A stretch of 64,000 nucleotides of DNA from Lysobacter silvisoli (GTDB lineage Bacteria > Pseudomonadota > Gammaproteobacteria > Xanthomonadales > Xanthomonadaceae). Both the position numbers and the translations under genes were made by a program. A model generated the notes under the pieces. The model did not search any database and was not told where the DNA came from. It worked only from the letters and a program-made list of their open reading frames with translations. The DNA lies in contig NZ_QTSU01000004.1 of the NCBI RefSeq assembly GCF_003382365.1, positions 1 to 64,000 of the forward strand, given 5' to 3'. Shown here one piece after another: positions 9,558 to 17,050 of this stretch. Within the stretch, counting starts at the first letter, position 1, and every line of letters begins with the position of its first letter.

Positions 9558-10232
9558 TCAGGGCTTGGGCCCCTGCCCCTCGTTGTCTTCCCAATGCAGG
9601 ATGCGCCGGGTGACGAAGCGGTACACCGGCTTGCCGGTGGCGAACCAGGCCTCGCGCAGCCAGGAGCGGCGCTTGAGCACGCGCCGTTCCACCGGGGTCA
9701 GCGCCTGCGGGCAGTAGGTGCGCTTGTGCTTGAGCAAGTGGCGCAGATCCTCGCGCGCGAGCAGGCGCATCCAGCGCGAGCGCGGGTGGCCGCGCACGGC
9801 GAGCTGGAAATCGATCAGCGCCGGCGAACCGTCGGTCAGCACCAGCCAGTTGGCTTCCTTGGCCAGGTCGTTATGGGCCACGCCGCCGCGGTGCAGTTGC
9901 TGCAGCAGCCGGCGCGCATCGCGGAAATAGGCCACATCGCCGTGCGGCGGGCGCTGGTACATGGCCGCGCCGTCCAGGTAACTGCGGTCCAGTCGGCGGC
10001 CGTCCCAGCGCAGCAGCTGCGGCGCGGCCAGGCCGCTCACGCAGGCCAGCGCGCGCGCCTCGCGCCGCGCCAGCCACCAGGCCGGCAGGCGCAGCCACCA
10101 GGGCACGTGGGCCAGGTCGCGGCGCACGAACAGGCGCTCGCCTTCGCGCATCAGGGCGATGCGGCCGAAGCTGTCGGCCTTGAGCGCGGCCACTTCGACG
10201 GCGGCGGGGGTGTCGTAATCGGAGATGGGCAA
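9558..10232 (-). CDS. Small lipopolysaccharide/RIO-type kinase-like protein
   Basis: A 224-residue protein with a compact kinase core. Seen: HNDLAKEANW at residues 120-129, matching the catalytic loop H-x-D-x(4-5)-N (D122, N128), and LIDFQLA at 139-145 in the place of DFG (D141, with Gln instead of Gly). The small N-lobe and HNDLAKE style are like the RIO/Kdo-kinase group that phosphorylates sugars or proteins, and database entries of this type in xanthomonads are usually called Ser/Thr kinases. No in-frame ATG lies upstream before a stop, so a TTG at 10232 is the likely start; the ATG 27 codons later would cut the N-lobe. The target is unknown. Confidence 0.7.
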   Translation of the reverse strand: MPISDYDTPAAVEVAALKADSFGRIALMREGERLFVRRDLAHVPWWLRLPAWWLARREARALACVSGLAAPQLLRWDGRRLDRSYLDGAAMYQRPPHGDVAYFRDARRLLQQLHRGGVAHNDLAKEANWLVLTDGSPALIDFQLAVRGHPRSRWMRLLAREDLRHLLKHKRTYCPQALTPVERRVLKRRSWLREAWFATGKPVYRFVTRRILHWEDNEGQGPKP

Positions 10233-10365
10233 GGCCGGGCTGCACGCAGGAGGTCAGTGGGGCACCGCGACAAGAACCGCGGTGTCAACTGTCATCGCTG
10301 CAGTGTAACGGCGCAACCCCTTGCGCCTCACGAATCTTTAGTGCCGAACCCCAATCCCGGTTCCC

Positions 10366-10371
10366 TATAAT
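10366..10371 (+). promoter_or_regulatory. -10 element placed for a leaderless mRNA
   Basis: A perfect TATAAT ends seven bases before the ATG at 10378, so transcription would begin at or within a base of the start codon. No Shine-Dalgarno sequence is present. No convincing -35 is seen at the right distance. Leaderless mRNAs are known in xanthomonads; here it is inferred from spacing. Confidence 0.6.
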
Positions 10372-10377
10372 CGGCCC

Positions 10378-12387
10378 ATGGATTCTGCCTGGCTCGAAAG
10401 CGCGACCGCATGGATCGCGGCGAACCCCACCGCCGCTGGCGCGGTGATCTTCCTGATCGCGTTCTGCGACGCCCTGATCCTGGTGGGCATCGTGGTGCCG
10501 GCGCTGCCGCTGCTGTTCGCGGTGGGCGCGCTGGTGGGCCTGGGCCACATCAGCGGGCCGTATGCGCTGGCCTGCGCGGCGCTGGGCGCCTTCGCCGGCG
10601 ACGGACTCAGTTACTGGGTGGGCTACCGCTGGGGCCCGCAGTTGCGCCAGCGCTGGCCGTTCTCGCGCTACCCGCAATGGCTGGACCGGGGCGAGCAGTT
10701 GTTCCGCCGCCACGGCAGCAAGAGCATCGTGATCGCGCGCTTCGTCGGCGCGGTGCGCCCGTTCGTGCCGGCCATCGCCGGCATGCTGCGCATGCCCATG
10801 CGCCGTTACGCACTGCCCAGCCTGCTGGCCTGCGTAGCCTGGGCCGCGGCCTTCCTGGCGCCGGGCTGGGTGCTGGGCGCGTCTTACGAGGCGGTGGCTG
10901 CGGTGGCCGACCGCCTGGCCCTGGTGCTGGGCGGCCTGCTCGCCGCGGTGGCCCTGGTCTACGCCTGCGTGCTCTACACCTGGCGCTGGTTCGCCGCGCA
11001 CGCCAACAACCTGCTCGCGCGCGCGCTGCGCTGGACCCGGCGGCACCCGCGCATGGGCCGCTACGCCGAGGCGCTGATCGACCCGAACCGGCCCGAATCG
11101 GCTTCGCTGGCGCTGCTGGCGGTGTGCCTGCTCGGCATCAGCTGGGTCTGGTTCACCCTGCTGGCCTCGCTGCTGGCCAGCGGCGGCCCGCTGCAACTGG
11201 ACCACAGCATCCACGAGCTGATGTGGAGCCTGCGCAATCCGCTCGCCGACCGGCTGATGGCCGGGCTGGCCACGCTGGGCGAGGCCGCGGTGCTGGCGCC
11301 GGCGGCGCTGGTCGCGCTGGGCTATCTGCTGTGGCGGCGGCGCTGGATGGCGGCCGCGCACTGGGTCGCGGCGATCGTGTTCGGCCTGGCGCTGACCTCG
11401 CTGCTGGAAGCGGCCATCGACATGCCGCGCCCGCCGACCGCGCCGGCCGGCTTCGGCTTCCCCTCGGTCGCGGTCACCATGACCACGATCGTGTTCGGCT
11501 TCTTCGCGGTGCTGATCGCGCGCGAGCTGCCCGGCCGCCAACGCGTGTGGCCCTACCTGTTGGCCGGCGTGGTCACCACCGTGGTCGGCTTCGCCCGCTT
11601 GTACCTGGGCGCGCACTGGCCCAGCGATCTGGTCGGCGGCACCTTGTTCGGCATCGTCTGGCTGCTGGTGCTGGGCATCGCCTACCGCCGCCACGTGTCG
11701 CGTTCGTTCTGGATGCGGCCCTTGGCCGTGCTGTTCTACGGCAGCTTCGCCGCCGCCGCGATCTGGCACGCGCCGCGCTCGGCCGACGAGTTGCTGGCCA
11801 AGTTCGCCGCGGTCGCGCCCACGCGGGTGCTGGCGGCCGACGACTGGTGGAGCCGCGACTGGGCCACCCTGCCCCAGCATCGCAACGAACGCGACCTGCG
11901 CCGGCGCTGGCCGCTGGACCTGCAGGTGGCCGGCCCGCTGGAGCCGCTGCGCGCCGCGCTGCAGGCGCAGGGCTGGCGCGCGCAGCCGCAGGCCGATTGG
12001 CTGGCCACGATCGCCCTGCTCGACGACGACATGCCGGCGCAGGAGCAGGCGGTGCTGCCGGCTACGCTGGACGCGCAGGCCGAAGCGCTGCTGCTGCTGC
12101 GCCCCGGCGAAACGCCCGACGAGCAGTACGCGCTGCGGCTGTGGCCGGCGCCGGCGACCCTGGACGACGGCACGCCGCTGTGGCTGGGCACGGCCCAGGT
12201 GCTGAAGCTCAACAAGCCCCTGGACGCGGCGGCGCTGTGGCTGCCCAGCGCCGCCGACGACGCGCGCGCGCATGCGGCCGCGGCGCGCGCGTTGGCGGGC
12301 TTCGGCGGCGTGGAGGCGCAGGGCTTCGGCGGGACGCCGGTGCTGCGGTTGCGGACGCAGCCGGCGGGCGGGGAGTTGCCTAGGTAG
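10378..12387 (+). CDS. DedA-PAP2-LssY multidomain membrane protein
   Basis: A 669-residue inner-membrane protein with three parts. Residues 1-200 are DedA/SNARE-associated (FLIAFCDALILVG, VGYRWGP, RFVGAVRPFVPAIAGM). Residues about 240-450 are a PAP2-type phosphatase fold with several membrane helices. Residues about 480-660 form a soluble LssY-like C-terminal domain. In the PAP2 part only R407, H413 and D417 of the third motif are canonical (ARLYLGAHWPSD). The first motif has Glu344 where Lys is usual (before MPRP), and PSGH is replaced by PSVA at 362-365. Family members handle undecaprenyl or lipid phosphates; activity here is doubtful. Probably translated from a leaderless message. Confidence 0.85.
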   Translation: MDSAWLESATAWIAANPTAAGAVIFLIAFCDALILVGIVVPALPLLFAVGALVGLGHISGPYALACAALGAFAGDGLSYWVGYRWGPQLRQRWPFSRYPQWLDRGEQLFRRHGSKSIVIARFVGAVRPFVPAIAGMLRMPMRRYALPSLLACVAWAAAFLAPGWVLGASYEAVAAVADRLALVLGGLLAAVALVYACVLYTWRWFAAHANNLLARALRWTRRHPRMGRYAEALIDPNRPESASLALLAVCLLGISWVWFTLLASLLASGGPLQLDHSIHELMWSLRNPLADRLMAGLATLGEAAVLAPAALVALGYLLWRRRWMAAAHWVAAIVFGLALTSLLEAAIDMPRPPTAPAGFGFPSVAVTMTTIVFGFFAVLIARELPGRQRVWPYLLAGVVTTVVGFARLYLGAHWPSDLVGGTLFGIVWLLVLGIAYRRHVSRSFWMRPLAVLFYGSFAAAAIWHAPRSADELLAKFAAVAPTRVLAADDWWSRDWATLPQHRNERDLRRRWPLDLQVAGPLEPLRAALQAQGWRAQPQADWLATIALLDDDMPAQEQAVLPATLDAQAEALLLLRPGETPDEQYALRLWPAPATLDDGTPLWLGTAQVLKLNKPLDAAALWLPSAADDARAHAAAARALAGFGGVEAQGFGGTPVLRLRTQPAGGELPR

Positions 12388-12412
12388 CTCTTGGCAAAAA
12401 GAGGCCAGACGT

Positions 12413-12780
12413 CGCTGCCGCTTGTCTTGCCCCTTTGGAAAAGGGGGATTGAGGGGGATTTGCTGTTGGCGCCGCGAAGCAACGGCAACAGCAAAAGCAA
12501 ATCCCCCGTCGTCCGCTACGCGGACGCCCGCCCCCTTTGTCGAAGGGGGCTAGCAGAGCACCGCCCGTCGTCGCCGCCGCTTGTCTTCCCCCTTTGGAAA
12601 AGGGGGATTGAGGGGGATTTGCTGTTGGCGCCACGGAGCAACGGCAACTGCAAAAGCAAATCCCCCGTCGTCCGCTGCGCGGACGCCCGCCCCCTTTGTC
12701 AAAGGGGGCTAGCGGAGCACAGCCCGGTCGCCGCCGCCTGTCTTCCCCCTTTGGAAAAGGGGGATCGAGGGGGATTTGCT
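12413..12780. repeat. Tandem intergenic repeat, about 158 bp x 2.3 copies
   Basis: Copies begin at 12413, 12572 and 12729 (the last is partial). Each full copy holds a small hairpin (CCCCTTT-x-AAAGGGG), a GGGGGATTTGCT arm, its complement AGCAAATCCCCC about 35 bases on, then a second CCCCCTTTGTCAAAGGGGG hairpin. No credible gene lies here. Single partial copies of the same unit occur at 24088, 46768 and 59889. Confidence 0.9.
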
Positions 12781-12790
12781 TTACGCCCCG

Positions 12791-13378
12791 CTAACGCAGC
12801 AGAGTCAGCAGCCGGTCCATGCGCCGCTCCGGCTCGTCCAGCTGCAGCAACGCCTGGCGTTCGGCGTGCTGCAGCGGCAGCAGTTCGGCCAGGCGCCAGC
12901 CGACCCAGGCCGCGTCGTCCAACTGCGCCTGCGGCGCCTTGGCGTGTTCGCCGCCGAAGCGGTCCAGCAGTTGCTGCAACAGCACCGACAGCAGGCCGTG
13001 CTCGGGGCGCACCGGCTGCTCGGGATCGGGCGCGCACCACTCCACATCGGCCATCTGCAGGCCGTTGTCGCGCACGCGCACGCGGCGCACGTGGAAGCGG
13101 CGGGCGCCGCGCACGCGCAGGGTCAGCAGGCCGTCGCTGCTGGCGCCGAAATCCTCGATCACGGCCTCGGTGCCGAACGCGGCCGCCGAGGCGGGCGCGC
13201 CGACTTCCTCGCCGTCCAGGATCAGGCACACGCCGAAGCCGCGGCCGCGGCGGCCGCATTCGCGCACCAGGTCCAGGTAACGCGGCTCGAACACGCGCAG
13301 GCTCAGCGACGCGCCCGGCACCAGCACGGTGTGCAGGGGAAACAGCCCGAGCGATTCGGCGTCGGCGGCGATGGACAT
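12791..13378 (-). CDS. LON substrate-binding domain protein
   Basis: A 195-residue protein made only of the N-terminal (LAN/PUA-like) domain of Lon protease. Seen: LGLFPLHTVLVPGASLSLRVFEPRYLDLV at the N-terminus, the domain signature, then a region with D-G-L-L-T-L-R-V-R-G-x-x-R-F. There is no ATPase or protease domain. Such stand-alone proteins are common in proteobacteria; their role is unknown, possibly protein binding. It follows the XRE regulator gene by 34 bases on the same strand and may be its operon partner. Confidence 0.88.
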   Translation of the reverse strand: MSIAADAESLGLFPLHTVLVPGASLSLRVFEPRYLDLVRECGRRGRGFGVCLILDGEEVGAPASAAAFGTEAVIEDFGASSDGLLTLRVRGARRFHVRRVRVRDNGLQMADVEWCAPDPEQPVRPEHGLLSVLLQQLLDRFGGEHAKAPQAQLDDAAWVGWRLAELLPLQHAERQALLQLDEPERRMDRLLTLLR

Positions 13379-13412
13379 GCCGGCAGTGTAAGGCGGCCGG
13401 CGCCGCCGCGGC

Positions 13413-13784
13413 TCAGTGCGCGTCCAGCAGTTCGAGCAGGGCGCGGCGCTTCTTGCGGGTGAGCCGGCGGACCAGGCCGACCAGATGCAGTTCGTCCGGG
13501 TCGCCGTACTTGCCGGGCTCTTCGCGCACCGACAGCGACTCGCCCTGCAAGGTGCCGCGGCCGGTGGCCAGCCATTCCAGGCTCACGTTCTGCTGCTCGG
13601 CGATGCTGATGATGCGGGTCAGTTCGGGCAGGGTCAGGCCGGTGAGCCATTTGCGCGCGGTTTCGCGGCTGACGTTGTAGCGCAGCGCCAGGGCGCCGGT
13701 ACGGGCACGGCCTTTGGGGAAACCGGAGTAGTCCAGGACTTGCTGGAGGCGTTGCGCGAAATCTTCGTGCGGAGTACTGCGCAT
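13413..13784 (-). CDS. XRE/CI-type transcriptional regulator
   Basis: A 123-residue DNA-binding protein. The N-terminal half has a helix-turn-helix (ALRYNVSRETARKWLTGLTLPEL, about residues 33-55) of the phage-repressor type, followed by IISIAEQQNVSLEWLATGRG, typical of regulators with a bacteriophage CI-like N-domain. The C-terminal 60 residues lack the S24 peptidase and end in a basic helical patch. It probably controls its own transcription through the inverted repeat 65-90 bases upstream. The LON-domain gene follows it. Confidence 0.85.
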   Translation of the reverse strand: MRSTPHEDFAQRLQQVLDYSGFPKGRARTGALALRYNVSRETARKWLTGLTLPELTRIISIAEQQNVSLEWLATGRGTLQGESLSVREEPGKYGDPDELHLVGLVRRLTRKKRRALLELLDAH

Positions 13785-13848
13785 TCGGGGCGCCCGGGCG
13801 TCCTGTCAGGGGCTGATGGGGGCCCTCGGTGGGAAGCCGCGGGCCGTT

Positions 13849-13873
13849 GTTACGCAACCGATTGTTGCGCAGC
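13849..13873. promoter_or_regulatory. Inverted repeat upstream of the XRE regulator gene
   Basis: ACGCAAC and GTTGCGC half-sites separated by five bases (CGATT) form an imperfect dyad (6 of 7 pairs). Its position, 65-90 bases before the regulator's ATG, fits an autoregulatory operator. This is inference from position. Confidence 0.4.
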
Positions 13874-14569
13874 GGTCCTTGAGATATGGCTCTTTCAATG
13901 TGTCTTGGATGGCTATTTGGGCTTGCCTAATTGGAAAGGTATTTCTGCTGGAGCTTTCGTTTCGGGGCCGTGGTTTGTGGCACACAACATACATATTTTA
14001 GGCACTTCATGAACCCGAAGGGCGTTTGCGGGACGGGGAAGGGGTGGCGGCCGGACGGGTCGGCACAGCGGTGGAAAGCCGGCGCCTTTGGCAATCTGAA
14101 GTTGGCTTTCGCCAGTGGGCGAGCGCGGCTGCGATGCCGACAGGGGCATTTCCGTTCAGGCGCAAGCCGTCCCTCGCCTCGCGATGCGCCTGCTTTGGGG
14201 TAGGAGCGGCATGAGCCGCGACCGCGCACCCGCAATCACGTCGAACGCCATGGCGTCGCCCTGCAGGAGCGGCGCGAGCCGCGACCGCGCCCCTTCGGCT
14301 ACGGCGATTGCTCGGTGGCTGTGTGAGACGAAGTAAGGACTTCGCTTTCGTAGGCGGCTTCGGAGGACGCTTTAGGGACCGCGTATGCAGCATGGGCGCG
14401 GAGATCAAGAGCATTCGCGCTGCGCGCTCATCCCCTCACCCTAACCACGCCCCGGCCCGACCTCATAGCGGTCGGGCGTTCGGTGCAGCGCGAGCCAATG
14501 GCTCGCAAGCGCCGCCCCTCACCCCGCAAGCGGGAGAGGGAAAACGAAGGCTCAGCCGCGGAGCGGCGA
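13874..14569. other. Gene-poor stretch with repeats
   Basis: 13874-14000 is an AT-richer island (TTTGTGGCACACAACATACA and similar) with no coding signal. 14201-14230 and 14264-14294 are two copies of the TAGGAGCGGC-type extragenic repeat. 14400-14545 is a degenerate copy of the right end of the composite repeat described at 24090 (CACCCTAACC, GACCGC and GCAAGCGGGAGAGG parts). Short open frames here have no codon preference or ribosome site I would defend. Confidence 0.6.
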
Positions 14570-15967
14570 TCAGGCTTCGCCGCGCAGCGCCGCCAGGAAG
14601 CGCCGCGGAGCGGCGTCGAAGCCGCCGTTGGACATGAAGACCACGTGGTCGCCGGAGCGCACGCGGCTGCGCAGCGCGCCGATCAGCTGTTCGACGTCGG
14701 CGGCGGTGACGCCTTCGCCGCGCAGGCCGGCGACGACCTTGCCCGCGTCCCAGGACAGCTCGGGGCGGTGCAGGAACACCACGGTGTCGGCGCCGTCCAG
14801 CGACGGCGCCAAGGCGTCGGCGTGCGCGCCCAGGCGCATGGAATTGCTGCGCGGCTCCATGGCCACCACGATGCGCGCATCGCCGACCTTGGCGCGCAGG
14901 CCGGCCAGGGTGGTGGCGATGGCGGTGGGATGGTGGGCGAAGTCGTCGTAGACGGTGATGCCGTCGGCCTGGCCGATCACTTCCAGGCGGCGCTTGACGC
15001 TGCGGAAGTTCGCCAGCGCCGGCAGCACCGCGGCCACGTCCACGCCCACCGCGTGGGCGGCGGCGAGCGCGGCCAGCGCGTTCATCACGTTGTGCCGGCC
15101 CAGCAGCGGCCAGCGCGCTTCGCCGATCTGGCGGCCTTCGTGCAGCACCACGAAGGCGCTGCCGTCGGCGGCGAGCAGGCGCGCGCTCCAGGTGTAGGCC
15201 GCGCCCTCGCGCGCGGGCGCCTGCGCGGCCGCGGAGTCCAGGCCGAAGGTCTCCACCGGCGTCCAGCAGCCCATCGCCAGCACCTTGGCCAGGTGCGCGT
15301 CCTCGCCGTTGACGATCAGGCGGCCGCGGCGCGGCACGGTGCGCACCAGATGGTGGAACTGGCGCTCGATCGCGGCCACGTCGGGGAAGATGTCGGCGTG
15401 GTCGTATTCGAGGTTGTTGAGGATGGCGACCAGCGGGCGGTAGTGGACGAACTTGCTGCGCTTGTCGAAGAACGCGGTGTCGTATTCGTCGGCCTCGACC
15501 ACGAACTCGCGACCCTGGCCGATACGCGCGGAGGCGCCGAAGTCCTCGGCCACGCCGCCGATCAGGAAGCCTGGCTGGCGGCCGGCCGCTTCCAGCAGCC
15601 AGGTCAGGATGCTGGTGGTCGTGGTCTTGCCGTGGGTGCCGGCCACGGCCAGGGTGTCGCGGCCGGGCAGCACCCTTTCGGACAGCCACTGCGCGCCGGA
15701 GTTGTACTTGCGGCCCTCGTCCAGCACCTGCTCGACCGCGTCGTTGCCGCGCGAGAGCGCATTGCCGATCACGATCTCGTCGCAGTCGGCGGAAATGTGC
15801 TCGGGCCGGTAGCCCTGCTGCAGGACGATGCCCAGGCGTTCGAGCTGGGTCGACATGGGCGGGTACACCGCCTGGTCGCTGCCTTCGACCTCATGGCCCA
15901 GTTCGCGCGCGAGCGCGGCGACGCCGCCCATGAAGGTGCCGGCGATGCCCAAAATATGAAGCTTCAA
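14570..15967 (-). CDS. mpl: UDP-N-acetylmuramate:L-alanyl-gamma-D-glutamyl-meso-diaminopimelate ligase
   Basis: A 465-residue Mur ligase that reattaches recycled murein tripeptide to UDP-MurNAc in the cytoplasm. Seen: HILGIAGTFMGG at the N-terminus (Mpl-specific), the ATP loop AGTHGKTTTT near residue 107, EADEYDTAFFDKRSKF (Mpl signature), NNLEYDHADI, and YDDFAHHPTAI plus EPRSNSM in the C-domain. The best start is TTG at 15967; the only upstream in-frame ATG lies inside repeat DNA. No gene follows closely. Upstream is the 52-bp tandem repeat rather than a normal leader. Confidence 0.93.
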   Translation of the reverse strand: MKLHILGIAGTFMGGVAALARELGHEVEGSDQAVYPPMSTQLERLGIVLQQGYRPEHISADCDEIVIGNALSRGNDAVEQVLDEGRKYNSGAQWLSERVLPGRDTLAVAGTHGKTTTTSILTWLLEAAGRQPGFLIGGVAEDFGASARIGQGREFVVEADEYDTAFFDKRSKFVHYRPLVAILNNLEYDHADIFPDVAAIERQFHHLVRTVPRRGRLIVNGEDAHLAKVLAMGCWTPVETFGLDSAAAQAPAREGAAYTWSARLLAADGSAFVVLHEGRQIGEARWPLLGRHNVMNALAALAAAHAVGVDVAAVLPALANFRSVKRRLEVIGQADGITVYDDFAHHPTAIATTLAGLRAKVGDARIVVAMEPRSNSMRLGAHADALAPSLDGADTVVFLHRPELSWDAGKVVAGLRGEGVTAADVEQLIGALRSRVRSGDHVVFMSNGGFDAAPRRFLAALRGEA

Positions 15968-16029
15968 GATCCGAAATTCCCGATAAGACAGCGCAAGTTC
16001 GACGGAGCGACTCCCGCACGGCACCGACT

Positions 16030-16070
16030 CCCCCCCTCCCGCTTGCGGGAGAGGGCAAGGGGTGAGGGCA
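16030..16070. repeat. Single hairpin repeat before mpl
   Basis: One CTCCCGCTTGCGGGAG hairpin with GTGAGGG flank, a lone unit of the same family as the tandem array just to the right. Confidence 0.7.
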
Positions 16071-16148
16071 CGCGACAATCGGCATACGACGCAAGCTCAA
16101 CCTTCAGCGCCGCGCCTCCGAAACTCGCGCCGTAACCCGGGATTCGCG

Positions 16149-16300
16149 TGCCCTCACCCCAACCCTCTCCCGCAAGCGGGAGAGGGAGCGAAAACTCGCG
16201 TGCCCTCACCCCAACCCTCTCCCGCAAGCGGGAGAGGGAGCGAAAACTCGTGTGCCTCACCCCAAGCCTCTCCCGCAAGCGGGAGAGGGAGCAAAGCGCA
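16149..16300. repeat. Tandem 52-bp repeat, three copies
   Basis: Near-identical 52-base units start at 16149, 16201 and 16253. Each carries TGCCCTCACCCCA, a perfect CTCTCCCGCAAGCGGGAGAG hairpin and GGAGCGAAAACTCG. The third copy lacks one C. It sits between adk and mpl on the minus strand and may act as a transcript end or processing site. The palindromic unit and lack of distinct spacers exclude CRISPR. Confidence 0.92.
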
Positions 16301-16313
16301 AGCGGATACGGAA

Positions 16314-16892
16314 TCAGCCCACCACCGGCGCCGGCGACAGCGCCTCGATCAAACGCGTGAACACGTCGTCCAGCGAGCCCACGCCGTCGACCACGGTCAG
16401 GCGGCCGTGCTGGCGGTAGTACTCGATCACCGGCGCGGTCACGTCGTCGTAGACCTTCAGACGGGTGCGCACGGCTTCGGGGCTGTCGTCCTTGCGGCCC
16501 TGCTCGGCGGCGCGGCCGGCGATGCGGGTGACCAGCAGGTCGGTCGGCACTTCCAGCTGCACGGCGTAGTCCATGGGCTGGCCGATCCGCTTCAGCAGCG
16601 CGTCCAGCGCATCGGCCTGGGCCAGGTTGCGCGGGTAGCCGTCGAGGATGAAACCGCCGGCGGTGTCCGGGCGCGAGAAACGGTCTTCCAGCATGCCCAG
16701 CAGGATCTCGTCGCTGACCAGGTTGCCGGCGTCCATCACCGCCTTGGCTTCCAGGCCCAGCTTGGTGCCGGCGGCCACTTCGCCGCGCAGCAGATCGCCG
16801 GTGGAAATGTGCGGCACCTGCAGGTGGTCCTTGAGTCGCGCTGCCTGCGTGCCCTTGCCGGAACCGGGCGCGCCCAGAAGTACCAATCGCAT
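16314..16892 (-). CDS. adk: Adenylate kinase (short form)
   Basis: A 192-residue enzyme that interconverts 2 ADP with ATP and AMP in the cytoplasm. Seen: P-loop GAPGSGKGTQ at residues 7-16, AMP-binding STGDLLR at 30-36, FILDGYPRN (family consensus GFPR; here GYPR) at 81-89, and R-T-R-L-K-V-Y near 143. It has the short INSERT/LID segment, so no zinc-finger lid, which is normal for this clade. An AGGAG lies eight bases before the ATG. Three 52-bp hairpin repeats follow the stop. Confidence 0.96.
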   Translation of the reverse strand: MRLVLLGAPGSGKGTQAARLKDHLQVPHISTGDLLRGEVAAGTKLGLEAKAVMDAGNLVSDEILLGMLEDRFSRPDTAGGFILDGYPRNLAQADALDALLKRIGQPMDYAVQLEVPTDLLVTRIAGRAAEQGRKDDSPEAVRTRLKVYDDVTAPVIEYYRQHGRLTVVDGVGSLDDVFTRLIEALSPAPVVG

Positions 16893-17050
16893 CTACATCG
16901 CTCCTAGAACAAGAATTTCGCCGCGCCCGGCGCCTGGGGCGCCCCGGACCTCGGGCCGGCGGAGCGGCGCTACACTGCGGCCATCTCCCACCGCCGGGCG
17001 GCAATAATGCGGCCAGCTTACCGCATCCCGGCGTCAAACTCGGAAGCGCC

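Noticed and set aside
10285-12273. 662-residue minus-strand frame opposite the DedA-PAP2-LssY gene
   Set aside because: Arg/Gln/His-rich shadow of a GC-rich gene; no domain and no ribosome site.
12391-13680. 429-residue plus-strand frame
   Set aside because: Begins inside tandem repeats and continues antisense to the LON-domain and XRE genes.
13785-14569. Several short frames, including one at 14008
   Set aside because: No ribosome site, no codon bias, and partly made of repeat DNA.
16149-16300. Possible CRISPR array
   Set aside because: Repeats are contiguous 52-base palindromic units without distinct spacers and there are no cas genes.
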